This document shows, piece by piece, positions 32,616-46,278 of a DNA stretch of 64,000 nucleotides (position 1 is its first letter; the number at the start of each line of letters is the position of its first letter). The DNA lies in NCBI GenBank assembly GCA_019321725.1, contig CM033114.1, positions 11,388,278-11,452,277 on the forward strand, given 5' to 3'. Origin of the DNA: Paulownia fortunei. Lineage: Eukaryota > Streptophyta > Magnoliopsida > Lamiales > Paulowniaceae. The notes below the pieces were generated by a model that was not told the DNA's origin, searched no databases, and saw only the letters and a program-made list of their open reading frames with translations. Made by a program: the position numbers and the translations under genes.

Positions 32616-33154
32616 TCCCATCCAGTTTTCTTATAAACTGACAAACAGGGTCCTTTAATGTCAGATTCCCAAGACTATAAAACTCATATTCATTTCGAAA
32701 ACGATCCCATAAATCAAGAATTGCACGTTGTACCAATCCACATGAATGCGTCTCAAGAGTCAATATAATGTGATCTAAAGACTCCTTACTCAGTCCATCC
32801 ATAATGAATTTAAGTTTATCTTCTCGATTTTTAGAGACCATTCCTAAAGAACGACACTTTTATGTTACAAGTCCATCTAGCACAAATATGACAAATTTTT
32901 ATTTTTTTCACCCTTCGTTTTTTTGAATATGTGCTTTTACCAAAACCAGACATGTATCTAGTAAGCAAATCTGGAAACTTATGTGAAAACTCACCTGCCC
33001 TTACCTTTGCTTCAATTATCCATCGTATGTCCTCCGGAATGCCCTTGTGCATAAGCATCCTCAATCTTTCAATCCTGATTTTATAAATTTTCAAAATTGC
33101 ATTTTTAGGAAGAAAAGAAAATCGCTTCTTGAGAGTTAGAAAAATGTCACCCAT
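32616..33154 (-). pseudogene. Betaflexivirus-CRP-like ORF, copy B, frameshifted
   Basis: ATG at 33154. It matches 6978-7535 except for a few substitutions (for example IIEAK for IIESK) and one extra T in the CACTTTT run near 32860, which shifts the frame directly after CNIK in the cysteine cluster. The remaining codons (MVSKNREDKLKFIMDGL) continue in another frame to the gap. Copy A keeps all four cysteines in frame, so this is either a real inactivating change or a homopolymer error at the contig end. Confidence 0.6.
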
Positions 33155-33419
33155 TTTGAAAAGAACAAGAAAAGAGAATAAGAAAAACAAAGAAAATTTG
33201 TACAAAGATTTCAGTTGTTTGGGAAACTGACAAGTCCGACTTTTATAGCCACGGAGTACCGTTATCCGCCATTTAATCGGGAAAAGAAAAAATAAAAGAA
33301 GAAAAGAAAAAAAAAATAATGTCAGAGAAAAATGAGTATATACAACACTAATCATAACAAGGGTTAGAAAGAAAAAGAATTTCCTCTTGTGAAAATTAAT
33401 TTTTTAGAAATGGTTTAAC

Positions 33420-34600
33420 TCTTTGTCCATTTACTTTAAATATGTTACCATTTCTAGGATTCTCAATGTCAATTACCCCATAAGGATATACTTTTTTTAC
33501 AACAAAAGGACCACTCCACCTTGATCTCAATTTTCCAGGAAACAAATGCAATCGAAAATTATAAAGCAAAACCTTTTACCAACCTCAATATTTTTTTTTG
33601 AAATTTTATTATCATGAAAATCTTTGATTCTTGATTTATAAATTTTAGAATTCTCATATGCATCATTTCTCAGTTCTTGAAGTTCATTGATTTGCAATTT
33701 GCGCAATTTTGAAGCTTCATCAAGGTTGAAGTTAAATATTTTGATTGCCCAATAAGCTTTATGTTCAAGTTCAACAGGTAAATGACAAGATTTCCATAAA
33801 CTATCCTATAAGGCGACATGCCTAATGATGTTTTGAAAGCAGTTTGTATGCCCAAAGTGTATCGGTAAGTCTAAAGACCAATCTTTACGGTTTGGGTTAA
33901 CTGTTTTCTTCAAATTTATTTTATCTCCCTATTTGCAAGTTCAACTTGTCCATTTGTCTGAGGGTGATAAGGGGTTGCAACTTTATGTATGATTCCATAT
34001 TTCTTCATTAAAGTTCTGAAAACTTTGTTACAAAAATATTTTCCCCCATCACTGATAATAGATCTAGGAATTCCAAATCAACTTAAAATATTTTTTTTCA
34101 AAATTTTATCACTATTTTGTGATCATTGTTTCGACAAGGAATTGCCTCGATTCATTTTAAAACATAATCTATGGCAACCAATATGTAAAGAAAACCAAAT
34201 GATAATGTAAATGACCCCATAAAATCAATACCTCAACAGTCAAAGATTTCAATCACTAGGATAGGGTGTAGGGGCATCATATTTCTCTTTAAAAGGGACC
34301 CTAACTTTTGACAATTTTCACAACTTTTGCAGAAAGTGTAAGTATCTTTGAAAAAGTTGGCCAATAAAATCCATATTGCAAGATTTTTGCAGTAGTTTTC
34401 TTTACAGAAAAATGACCACCACATGCTTCTGAATGACAAAATTTGACAATATTACATATCTCATTGTCAGGCACACATCTTCGAAAGATTTGATCATTAC
34501 AATATTTGAATAGGTATGGATCATCCAATAAAAAATTTTAACCTCAGTCAAAAATTTCTTTTTGTCTTGAGAGTTCCAATGCGATGGCATATTTTCTGTC
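33420..34600 (-). pseudogene. Athila element integrase (copy B)
   Basis: Counterpart of 7818-8990 with the same zinc-binding region ([24 protein letters not shown]) and C-terminal SH3-like part ([13 protein letters not shown]). The catalytic core is again interrupted by stops. It differs from copy A mainly by one-base indels in A or T runs. Confidence 0.85.
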
Positions 34601-36015
34601 ACAAGAAAATTAACAATGTCAGCAAACCAAGGAAAATAAAACATTAAATAATTGTTCATAAGGAAAGTGTCATTAATAGGTGTAGTTTGAAATGAGTCAT
34701 CACAAACAAGTCTCAACAAATAATCAGCCACTACATTCTCTACTCCTTTTTTATCTCGAATAGTAACATTAAATTCCTGGAGTAAGAGAATCCACCTAAT
34801 CAGTCTTGGTTTAGCATCTTTTTTTGACAAAAGATATTTCAAAGCTGCATGATCACTGAAAACAATAATTGGTGAGCCAACAAGATAAGATCGAAATTTA
34901 TCCAATGCAAAAACTACAGCAAGTAATTCTTTTTTAGTTGTTGTATAATTCAATTGAGCACCATTTAAAGTTTTACTTGCATAGTAAATAACATATGGTT
35001 TTTTATCTTTTTTTGTCCCAAGACAGCTCCAACAGCATAATCACTAGCATCACACATTATTTCAAAAGGTAAAGTCCAATCTGGAGGCTGCATGATTGGA
35101 GCAGATGTAAGCATGCTTTTAAGCTTAACAAAAGCATTTTCACAGTTTTCAGTCCATTCAAAAATAGTGTCTTTTGTTAGAAAATTACACAAAGGTTTAG
35201 ATATTATACTAAAATCTTTGATAAATCTTCTATAAAAACCAGCATGTCCTAAAAATGATCTAATCTCCTTCACAGTCTTTGGTGTTGGCAAATTGGCAAT
35301 TAACTCAATTTTAGATTTATCAACCTCAATACCTTCTGATGATATAATGTGTTCAAGAACAATACCAGTTGTTACCATGAAGTGACATTTCTCCCAATTG
35401 AGCACAAGATTCTTTTCTTCACACCTGATCAAAACCTTTTCTAAATTAGATAAGCAATCATCAAATGAATTACCAAAAATAGAAAAATCATCCATGAAGA
35501 CTTCAAGAAAACGTTCAACCATGTCACTAAAAATACTAAGCATGCATCGTTGGAATGTAGCTGGTGCATTACATAATCCAAAAGACATTCTTCGATATGC
35601 AAAAGTACCAAAAAGACATGTAAAAGTTATTTTCTCTTGATCTTCAAGTGCAATTGCAATTTGATTATACCCATAATATCCATCTAAAAAGCAATAAAAT
35701 TTATGTCCCACAACTCTTTCTAAAATTTGATCCATGAAAGGTAATGGAAAATGATCTTTTCTAGTAACTGAGTTGAGTTTTCTATAGTCAATGCACATTC
35801 GCCAACCAGTAACAGTCCTAGTTGGAATTAATTCATCATTCTCATTCTTGACTATAGTAACCCAGATTTCTTAGGTACAACTTGAGTAGGACTTACCCAT
35901 TTGCTATCAAAAATAGAATAAATGATTTCATTATCTAAGAGTTTAATGACTTCATTTCTTACTACTTCTTTCATATTAGGATTTAGCCTTCGTTGCATTT
36001 CTCTAGATGGTTTAG
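34600..36015 (-). pseudogene. Athila element reverse transcriptase and RNase H (copy B)
   Basis: The better preserved copy. RT is open from 35798 to 34965 through MCIDYRKLNS, NQIAIALEDQ, FGLCNAPATF, the catalytic EVFMDDFSIFG and the connection ([39 protein letters not shown]). RNase H follows in a second frame (34953-34402) with [32 protein letters not shown] and [16 protein letters not shown] single frame change near 34960-35010 separates the two; another near 35865 interrupts the RT N terminus (PTQVV). Confidence 0.9.
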
Positions 36016-36179
36016 CATTTTCCTCTAGATAGATGTTATATGTGCAAATGAAAGGATTAATACCTTAATATCAGCAATGGTCCATCCTAAAGCATTCTTA
36101 TGCATTTTCAGAGTTTCGATCAACTTACCTTCTTGAAATGCATCGAGTAAGAAATTATTACTGGAAAAGTCTCATTCTC

Positions 36180-37120
36180 ACCCAAGAAAGAGTATTTCAA
36201 ATTAACTGGCAAAGGTTTCAATCAACCACGGGAGCTTTAATACTTGATGGAATAGATTTTTTTGTTGATGATGAAAGTTTTTCGAACCTTGGCTTCCAAA
36301 AATATTTTTCTTGTACCTGCAAAAATTCAGAGATAGTATTAGTTTGTTCCTTTTCTATAAATACTTTCACTTTCAAAACAAGTCTCCAAAGAATCTGAAG
36401 AGTTAGTAGTAGTAAAGTATTATGAACAAGTTCCTCAATTGAATCCACTTCATGTACTTCGACATCTTCTGCAGGTTGCATACAAACATTAAACACATTT
36501 AGTTCCAAAGTCATATTTCCAAATGATAACTTTAAAATACCATTTCTACAATTGATCAAAGCATTTGAAGTTGCAAGAAAAGGACGACCCAAAATGATAG
36601 GAATTTGTGTATGTGTTTGTGCAACAGGCTCTGTGTCCAAAACAATGAAATCAACTGGAAAGTAAAACTTATCAATTTGTACCAACACATCTTCTACTAT
36701 CCCCTTTGGAACTTTAATCAAACGTCAGCTAGTTGGAGTACAACAGAAGTTATTTTTAAGTTCTCCCAAACCTAACTGTTCATAAACTGAGAAAGGTAGA
36801 AATTTACACTAGCACCAAGATCAAGCAAAGCATACTCTATTCTAGTGTTTCCTATGATACATGAAATGGTTGGACAACCTGGATCTTTGTACTTTGGTGG
36901 AGTGAATTGTTGAATGATTGAACTAACACTTTCAGTTTAAAATGCCTTCTTTTGTACATGATGTTTTCTTTTGATTGTACATAAATCTTTCAAAAATTTG
37001 GCATAAGGTGAACTTGCTTGATTGCATCCAATAATGGAATATTAATCTTGACTTGTTTAAAAATTTCATAAATTTCAGCATTTGAGTTCAATTTCTGAGT
37101 TGCTTGCAATCTTTGAGGAA
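36180..37120 (-). pseudogene. Athila element aspartic protease region (copy B)
   Basis: Counterpart of 10555-11500. The block from KVPKGIVEDVLVQ through IILGRPFLATSNALI is open (36721-36218), but a lost base near 36724 and others at 36800 separate it from the active-site segment that is continuous in copy A. The indel pattern differs from copy A, so each copy preserves different parts. Confidence 0.8.
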
Positions 37121-37139
37121 ACAAGTCAGAAGGCATTGT

Positions 37140-38767
37140 CAGAAATTGCAAGGCAACTCAGAGATTTATGTTGATTTATGCATAATATTTTACCATTGAT
37201 AAAAACAATCTTTGATAGTGGTAAATATTTTTTTTTTTCATCATTTTCACGCTTACCTTCTTCAAACTTACCTTATCGTCAAGAAATTTTCATTTTTTAT
37301 TCTGGAGGTGGATTAGAAACTTTCTCCTTGGGATGAATAGTCTTGTCAACAACTTTTCCATTCCGAAGAGTTGTAACTGAATTAGCCTCCTTGACTGCAT
37401 TTTCACCTGAAGAAGAAACATGACACTGAGTAGAAGGATTAGGTTGAGGTTGAGCAGGAAATTTACTTTTTCATGAGTACGCAAAAAAGTTGTCAGTGTT
37501 GAAAGTGTGCTTCTGATCTCATTGATAGCTTGTGAAGTCTGATTATTGATGTTTGTTTGTTCATGCATAAATGCTTGCAAAGTCTCCTCAATGGATTTTG
37601 TATGTGGAGGCTGGATAAGAATGAAAGTTTTGTGGTTTTTGTGAATGCAGTGGTTGGGCACGGTTATCATCTCGCCAACTGAAATTGGGATGATTTCTCC
37701 ATTGTGGATTATAAGTTTCAGAATATGGAGAATGAAAAGGTTTTTTGAATGTGTTCAAAAATTTGCTTGTACTGGAATGTTTGGACATTCATTGATGGAG
37801 TGCCCCAAAATTTCACAATTGCTACAAACTTCTTCCTCTTGTATAGATTGATTTCCTTACTTTTTAAGTTCCATGGCTTCAACTTTTCTTGTTAAACTAG
37901 CAAGCCTAGCATTTAGATCATCTTCAGGGCTAAGGTAATATTTTCCTTTATTACTATTAGCAAGATTAGATCTAATAGAACCTTCGGAAGAATTAACACT
38001 ATGCCATGATGCGAGTTTTCTGCCAAATGATCTAGATATTCTAGGGCTTCATCAGGTTCCTTATTAAGAAACTAACCATTACACATTGTTTCAACAAATT
38101 GTTTTGTTTCAGGAATTAAACCTTCATAAAAGAAACTAATTAAGTGCCATTTTTTAAAAACCATGATATGGGCATGAATTCAACAAATCTTTAAATCTTT
38201 CCCAACATTGAAAGAAAACTTCATTCGAATTTTGAGAAAAATTTTGAATTTGTCTTTTCAAAAAATTAGTTTTATGAGTTGGAAAGAATTTTTTCAAGAA
38301 TTCAGCTTGCATTTCTTGCCAAGTGCCAATTGACCTAAGTTTTAAAGAATTAAGCCAATTTTTTGCTTTATCTTTTAAAGAGAAAGGAAATAATTTGAGC
38401 TTAACAATCTCATTTGTGCAAGTTTGATCATCAAAAGTGGCACATACTTCATCAAATTCTTTTAAATGCAAGTAAGGCTTTCAGAGTCTAAACCATGGAA
38501 ATTAGGAAGTAAAGGGATCATACCTGATTTGAATTGAAAATTGTTTGCATTTAGAGGAAAAATGAAACAAGAAGGAGAAGAATTTCGACGAGGTTGCAAG
38601 TAATAACGCACGGTACGCACTTGTTGATTTTTATTTTCATCCTGAACACTTTTATTTTCAGCCATGGTAGAAGTGTGTGGAGATGATTCAAACAAATTTT
38701 CAAACAAAGTTTCAGAATTATTTCTTACTAAACGTCGAGAATTATGACTACGATACCATATAACCAT
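37140..38767 (-). pseudogene. Athila element gag (copy B)
   Basis: From ATG 38767; same breaks as copy A at about 38469 and 38154. From about 37613 rightward I see no difference from copy A (12001 onward), including the intact zinc knuckle CSNCEILGHSINEC near 37824-37783. The C-terminal tail (37670-37290) differs from copy A by single-base indels. Confidence 0.85.
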
Positions 38768-38840
38768 ATATCCATAAAGAAAATAAACAAACTATATTTA
38801 TAAAGGAAAATATTAACAAACCTGAATACTTACCTTGCCT

Positions 38841-38858
38841 TCCCCGGCAACGGCGCCA
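38841..38858 (-). promoter_or_regulatory. tRNA-Asp primer binding site (copy B)
   Basis: Identical to 13229-13246. Confidence 0.9.
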
Positions 38859-38865
38859 AAAAACT

Positions 38866-40476
38866 TGCTACAACTTTAAGGTTGCAAACCCAAGTACAGT
38901 TGTAGTAAGTAATAAATTTCTCGTGAGCCCGAGGTCAATCCACAGGAAAGTTGTTTGAAGAATTCAAGTTTATATTTCTAAAAAGATGGAGTTTATGTGA
39001 ATCAAAATATATGAACAATTAATGTATGATGTAACTAAAGAAAAATCGAAGTAATAAAAGTACTGAGGATTAGGGATCCACTCTTGAGTTTTGGATAAAG
39101 AAATGATTATTTATTCTTTTTACCTCTATTAATTGCCATAATTGGAATCCATACATAATGAAGGTTCCAATGGAAAGATATTATCAAGTAACTCATGCAA
39201 TAAGGTAATCATGATATTGTCTTACTATTGCAAATTATCTTTTAATGCCAACACTTATTTATGGGATCAAGCATTTATGTACACCTTCGTCAACAACAAA
39301 TCAAGGTTTCACATTAGCAGTCGGTGGGGTAAAACCGTACAATAAGCTAAATGAACCCAAGTATTTGTTGTGCCATTGGAGATACATAAATCAAGAATCA
39401 CCACAAAACAAGTAGGGTTTAGATAAAAAATAAAAATAATAATACAACATACTTAAACAATTTCTACCCTTATAACCATTTCTCTTCCTACATCAAGAGA
39501 TTCACCCTTTTTCCTCAGCAAAATAAAATTTAGAAAGACATAATAAAAGTAACAAAGACTAAAAATATAAGAGAAACTAGAGAATGCATTTCTATTACTA
39601 CTAGAAAACTTACAATACTAGAAAACATACAAACTAGATAACTTAACCTAAAGAAACCCTCTACCCCCCCCCCTCTTACAAGCTTAATACATGGCCTATT
39701 TATAGTACTTGGAGTAAGCTAGAGGCCAAACAAATAATGGAGGGTTAATCAAGTGGTATGCTAGTTGCCAAGAGTTGGTAAGTTGTTACACAAATTTCTC
39801 ATCCACTGAATTGAATTACATTTTTTGATCAGATATAGCCTAATTTTGAAGATATGTAAAGAATCAAAATTGTATATCTTTCAACGCTGATATATTTTCA
39901 TATATCTTTTGTCAAATTTGGCGATTGGATGAAGGAGATATGGTCAAATTACCGAGTCATGTCCAAGAGCCGCCCTGTAACATCAGTAGCAACTTGCAGC
40001 CTATGGTTTTACCATTTTGACATATTTTTTCAACCATCTTGTCTTCAGAAAACTTGTTTATTTACCTATTCGGTATAACATATCCTAATTTCAGACCAAA
40101 ATAAATTTGGGCTCAAGATATATAACCGAATGGTAAAATAAGTCAATACTGGGCTGAATTCTGATCCGAATTTTGGTGATCCATTTTGTGTAATTACTTG
40201 GATGAATTTTCTACTATCATCAAGACTGAATTGGGCTGAGCCTCCAACATAAAAGTTGTACCTCTATCTCTTGGCTTTCAAATGAAACAAGCTTCAGGTC
40301 CATAGAGTTTTGGATCATGAAGTTATGCTCAAATTACAAAAACTGCACAAGTCTGGAAACATGCTTTAATTTATTCCCTAACATAAAATATTAATAAAAC
40401 AATAATATTAACAAGAATAAAGTAAGAAAAGTATAAAGGATTTGATATAAAAATATGTCAAAATATGCACCTATCA
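38866..40476 (-). repeat. Athila element 5' LTR (copy B)
   Basis: Appears identical to 13254-14864 over 1611 bp, with the TATA box at 39695-39705. Its identity to the copy-A 5' LTR but not to the copy-A 3' LTR shows that copies A and B descend from one insertion. Confidence 0.93.
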
Positions 40477-40481
40477 AAAAT

Positions 40482-41935
40482 CATAATTGAAAGTCAATAG
40501 TTTTAGAAGAGATGAATGCTCTAAGGAAAAATGGTACTTGGGAGATAGTTGACTTGCCCAGGGAAAAGAAAATAGTGGGATGTAAATGGGTATTTACAGG
40601 GAAATGCAATGCAGATGGAAGCATAGAAAGATACAAGGCCAGACTCATCGTCAAGGGATTTACACAGACTTATGGGATTGATTATCAGGAGATATTTGCT
40701 TTTATTGCAAAAATAAACTCAATTCGAGTCTTATTATCTTTGGCAGTAAACTTCAATTGGCCGCTACATTAGTTAGACATAAAAAATGCATTTCTAAATG
40801 AAGATTTGGAGGAGGAGGTCTTTATAAATCTACCACTTGGATTTGAAGGAAAGTTGGGTAGTGGTAAGGTTTGTAGGCTAAAAAAGTCTTTATATAGTCT
40901 CAAACAGTCTCCTACAGCATGGTTTGAGCACTTTGGAAAGGTTGTGCGAGGTCATGGCTATTGTCAAAGTCAACCAGACCCTACAATGTTCTATAAACAT
41001 TCAAGTGAAGGTAAAATTGCTATTCTAATTGTTTATGTGGATGACATAATTTTGACTGGCAGTGATGAGATTGAGTTGGAAAACTTGAAAAAATACCTTG
41101 TTGGTGACTTTGAGATCAAGGACTTGGGTGTACTGAAGTACTTCCTTGGAATGGAATTTGCTAGATCTAAGGAAGCTATGTTCATTTGTCAGCGCAAATA
41201 TATACTTGACTTACTTGGTGATATAGGTTTACTTGGTTGTAAAGTAGCCAAAACACCAATTGAAGCCAATCTCAATCTACAACCTTCCAAAGTCGAAGAT
41301 ATAGTAGATAGGGATAAATATCAACATCTTGTTGGAAGGCTTATTTACTTGTCTTATACGCGACCTGACATTGCTTTTGCTGTGAGTATGATCAGCCAGT
41401 TTATGCATTCACCAGGTCCCGAGCATTTTAAAGTTGTGTACAGGGTTTTAAGGTACCTGAAGAAACTCCTGGAAGAGGATTGCTCTTTAAAAAATATGGG
41501 CATATACAGGTTGAAATCTATACAGATGCTGATTGGGCAGGCAGTATTATAGACCGAATGTCAACTTCAGGTTACTGTGCTTTTATTAGAGGAAATCTCA
41601 TCACTTGGAAAAGTAAAAAACAGAATGTGGTAGCAAGAAGTAGTACTGAAGCTGAGTTCAAATCAGTTGCTTATGGAATCTGTGAGGGTATATGGATCAA
41701 AAGATTATTGGAAGAATTAAAGGTGTCTGACTCCAATCCCATGAAGGTGTATAGTGACAACAAAGCTGCCATTGCTATCGCCCATAATCCAGTACTCCAT
41801 GATAGAACAAAGCATGTAGAAGTTGACAAATATTTCATCAAAGAAAAACTTGACAACAAGGTTGTTTGTATGCCCTATATCCTGACTAGCGATCAAATCG
41901 CTGACATACTCACAAAGGGACTGCACAAAAGGTAA
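40482..41935 (+). pseudogene. Copia #1 reverse transcriptase and RNase H (copy B)
   Basis: No difference from 14870-16323 is visible, including the TAG in the PLH-LDIKNAFL segment at 40770-40772 and the frameshift before EIYTDADWAGS. The catalytic YVDD is at about 41034-41045. Confidence 0.92.
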
Positions 41936-41996
41936 TTCGACAAGCTAACAGCCAACCTGACCATGGAAGATATCTTCAAACCAGCTTGAGGGGGAG

Positions 41997-42285
41997 TGTG
42001 GAAATTAGAAGGATTTAGTTTCTAATTATACTGAATGATTTGCTCTCTAATTGACCTTTATTCTTTTTCTATAAATTAATTAGTCAATACCTATATTTTA
42101 GATAATTGAGTGTAATTAGGTGTTAGGATATTTACTTTCCTTTTTTCATGATATTTCCATTTTTTAACCTATAACCTCATTTCTCTATAAAAGAGTTTTT
42201 GATGTATATTCTGAAAAATATATTTGAATATAGACATTAATGAAAAACTTCTTCATTGTTAATAAATTCCAGTTCTAATATGACA
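41997..42285 (+). repeat. Copia #1 3' LTR (copy B)
   Basis: Same as 16385-16673; its polypurine tract GAGGGGGAG is at 41988-41996 and its TATAAAA at 42186-42192. Confidence 0.75.
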
Positions 42286-42376
42286 GTTTGCTTGGGGAAA
42301 TATTGATCAAATTAACTGAACATGTAGATCCATTGTTTAATATTTCTCGTTTCCATTAATTTATGATGAAATTCAG

Positions 42377-43742
42377 CAGGCCAGCATCTTTTTCATTGAG
42401 GCTACACGAGAGGGAAGCCTTACCTTTGTCCTGGCCAAATTTGATGGAATACTTGGGCTTCGTTTCCAGGAAATTTCTGTTGGCGATGCAGTGCCACTCT
42501 GGTATGCGTCTTCTCTGTTTCTATCTTTTCTATGATATTTTCTTTTAATGTCTGCAACAAACTGATTCTTATTGCAAAATGACAGGTACAATATGGTAGA
42601 TCAAGGTCTTGTTGATGAGACGGTATTTTCTTTCTGGCTTAATCGTGACCCAGAAGCAGAAGTGGGAGGTGAGATAATCTTTGGCGGAGTTGATCCAAAA
42701 CACTACAAAGGAAATCATAGTTATGTTCCCGTAACGGAAAAGGGGTATTGGCAGGTATATGAAAATGAATTCTCATTTTTAATAGAGCTCTAGTAACATC
42801 CATTTTTCTGGACCTGCTTGTGTAAATGTTTCTTTTACCAGTTTAAAATGGGCGATTTCCTCATTGGGAACCAGTTAACCAGTAAGTTCTGCAGTATCAT
42901 TGACAGAAGGTTGTTACGTAATTAAATTGGTATCAAAATTTAAAAATGCTATGATTTTTCTTGGTCTCTATTTCAGGACTCATTAATTAGACTAGTTTTA
43001 AGTGCTTAAGTGTAATGTAGAGTACTACTTCAGTTGTATCTTCTCGGTCTATGAGTATATATTGTCTTACTCCGCAAAGCATATATTATAAATTTTATCT
43101 AGAACTTGGTTGCATCACATTCCTAGGATGATATTTTTGGGTTTGAAAAGCTAAAAAAATTCTCGTGAGTCTGAATTCTCTTTCTCATCAATCATTCCAC
43201 CAGGTTTTTGTGATGGTGGTTGTGCTGCTATTGTGGATTCTGGGACATCCTTGCTTGCTGGTCCAACTGTACGTAATTTCTACCATTTTATTCTTGATTC
43301 ATTCTCGAAAGAAAGCCGGAATTTGGTTTAGCTTTCTCGTTTTTCTTCACAAAATATTGCTTCTGTTATAATCTGCCCTATTCAATGGCAATATATAGTT
43401 ATATTCTCAATGACCTACAATTTCAGACTGTTGTGACTCAAATCAACCAACCCATTGGTGCAGTAGGAGTTGTGAGCACGGAATGTAAAGAAATTGTCTC
43501 TCAATACGGAGATATGATATGGGATCTCCTGGTATCTGGGGTATGTCTTGCTTTTACCTTTATCTCTCTCTCTCTCTCACACACACACATACATGCACAT
43601 ATAGATTCACACGCATTGCTTTCTTCAGCCTACTTCAAACTTCAGGCCTGAAATATATAAACTCTGTTGTTCTGCAGGTACAACCTGATAAAGTTTGTTC
43701 GCAGATAGGTCTACGCTTTTCCAATGGAGCCGAGTCTGTGAG
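42377..43742 (+). CDS. Plant aspartic proteinase internal exons (copy B)
   Basis: Exons 42377-42501, 42586-42754, 42842-42881, 43204-43268, 43427-43540 and 43678-43742 encode the same protein part as 16765-18130 with no visible change, even in introns. Intron-level identity between two copies is unexpected for an old gene duplication and supports an assembly or very recent origin of the second copy. The 3' exons are missing here as well. Confidence 0.88.
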
Positions 43743-45962
43743 GTCTGAATACCTTAACTTCTTGGTCTTAAATATTGGTCTTGTGGGACTCCTTTAACTT
43801 AGAAATGGGTTTAATGCGTTATGTCCTAACAGCTTGAAAATATGCTAACAGAATGGTTTGCTGGATAGACTCTAAAGCTTACTGCAGCTATAATCTATCT
43901 TTGGTGCAGTTATATGAATAGCTGAAAGCCTAGTTGATATGTATACTTGTTAATTCTCCTAAGCGTTAGCTTGACCCTAAAGCTTTCTGCTACATAAATC
44001 TACTAAGTTTCTTCTTCCATGTTGTCACTACTGTTTATTTCATTACAATTATAATCCTATGGTACAAGGATTTGTAGGGGTGTGCATGGTTTAATAAACC
44101 GACCAAATCGTGCCGAAATCGAAAATTTGGTATAAACCGAAATTGAACTGAAATTTTTGGTTCGGTATTCGATATGCATTTTTTCAAAACTTTGGTATTC
44201 GGTTCGGTATCGATATTTGATCGGTATACCGTACCGAACCCAATACTGATTTTTATTTATTTATTATTTTTTTTAAAACATTGTTGATTAATTTTGACAT
44301 TTTAAGTATTTTTTAGTCTATTATCCTTATGTTCAATTATTTAGTAATTAATTAAAAATTATTTAGTTGGTGCTTATAAAGATGATAAAATTTAACTTAA
44401 TAAAAATAATATTTATATATATATATATTATTTTTAATAACTAAAAGAGTCAATTTTTTTTGTTTGATGAAATACATCACCAAAATATCGATTGAATACT
44501 TACCATCTATGGATTAAACTAAATGTAATTTGATTCCTTAATTAATTATTGTTAGTCACAAATGGAACAAATATATAAGCATATTTTTATTTTCAACAAT
44601 TTAATTATTTACCTTTGCCCAAATAATAGCCATTTATGAATGAAAATAAATTCTAAAAAATAGTACAAATGATTGAATTATATTTTCTATAGGTCACAAC
44701 TCCATGATTAATAATTGTTATGCATAAATTTTTGAAAAAAGAGGGAATAAGATTTTTTTTTATATAAATTTCGATTTTACCAAAATTGTACCGAATTACC
44801 GAATTTTTTTCGGTAATTATAGAACCAAACTGATTTATTTCGGTTCGGTATTCGGTTTGAAAATTTTTCGTAAATTTTTGTTATTTTTAACTAACTATTA
44901 ATTATATAAAATTATAATTTTTTAAAAATAAAAAAAATGACTTGAAGTCTTAAACTTTAAATTTGAATGAAAATTTTTGAACTTAAATTTGAAAAAAATA
45001 ATTATTACCTAAAATTTAAATATTTTAATTATAATAAATTTAAAAAATAAAAAAGAAAGATGTTCAACTTGAAATTTTAAAGAATATAGAATTGAAAAAT
45101 GAATAATTAAAGAAGGAAATAAAATATAAAAAATAATTTAATGAAATAATTAAAATAGTATATAATATATAATATATATATAAAATTAAGAATAAATAAT
45201 TGAGAGTTGAAAATTAATAAATTAAGAATTGAGAATGTTACTCCAACTCGTAACTGGTCCGTGAACTCAAAAATCAATTACGAGTTGGATCTGTTGACTA
45301 TAAGCAATGTCTGATTCCAATTCGATCCGTGGTCATTTTTGAATGTCACAAATCTTGATTTTAAAATGAACCTAACTAAGTTGCTTAATGTTTTGTAGAT
45401 CATGCCCCCAAAAATGCCTTTAATAACTCTACTTTCTGAAAAATAATAAACTAATATTTTTTGTAAAAATATCAACTGAACTTCTCTGTTCATGCTTGCT
45501 TATTGCCTGCTATTTGTTTATTGTTTAATACTCTTTTACATTGATACTTAAGTAATATCACCGTTAAGGTGGTATTTCAGGCGATCTAACCATAATTTTC
45601 TAGGAGGATATGTATTTGAGAATTTGAATATGTGATAGTAGTTTATGAACCAATCACTCTTCTTATGGTGAGGAATTTTAGTCTAACTAATATTTGTAAT
45701 GAAATGGAATAATGGTCTTATCTTTTGAACAATAATTATACTTCACATTGGACATTCCACGACGGCAGGGGAGGAAGGGAGGGGGGGAGACTATTATGAG
45801 CCACGTCCAAGGGTGAGAAAATTCTTCATTTGTTACTTTGTACTCTATAATTTGTTGGTATAATTGCTAAATTTGCATAATTTCTCCTTCATGTATGGTT
45901 GTCCTATATTATAGAGGGAACCACTATTATTTCGACTGCTATAATGAAAGTAATAGGGATTT
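43743..45962. other. Non-coding AT-rich region, copy B
   Basis: Counterpart of 18131-20350, including the GGTTCGGT repeat (44077-44872) and the G-rich run at 45768-45787. No gene seen. Confidence 0.7.
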
Positions 45963-46278
45963 CTCTTGTAGCTAGCTAGCTTTCTTCCTCTTTTCGGAGT
46001 TATATCTTATTTCATGAAATTTAATCTCATTGATAGATATAATCATAATATTATTAAGTATAATTTTAGGTATTGCTTAAAAAATATAAAAATAAAAGTA
46101 AAAATTAGTCTATCAATTTTCTCTTGTAGCTAGCTAGCTTTCTTTCTCTTTTTGGAGTTATATCTTATTTCATGAAATTTAATCTCATTGATAGATATAA
46201 TCACAGTATTATTAAGTATAATTTTAGGTCTTGCTTAAAAAATATAAAAATAAAAATAAAAATTAGTCTATCAATAAT
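45963..46278. repeat. Tandem duplication, two units of 158 bp (copy B)
   Basis: Units start at 45963 and 46121; same as 20351-20666. Confidence 0.85.

Larger units (their letters stand above)
32616..40476 (-). mobile_element. Athila-type element with cargo ORFs, copy B (left part lost in the gap)
   Basis: The same element as 2693-14864, starting at the position equal to 6998 and ending with its 5' LTR at 38866-40476 and the same AAAAT flank (40477-40481). The LOG-like ORF, 3' region and 3' LTR would lie in or beyond the gap. Reading frames of pol are longer than in copy A, while the cysteine-rich ORF is broken. Confidence 0.9.

Noticed and set aside
35398..35640. Plus-strand ORFs opposite the Athila RT and gag (also 12033-12239, 37645-37851, 10690-10881)
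   Set aside because: They are antisense to well-identified gypsy domains.
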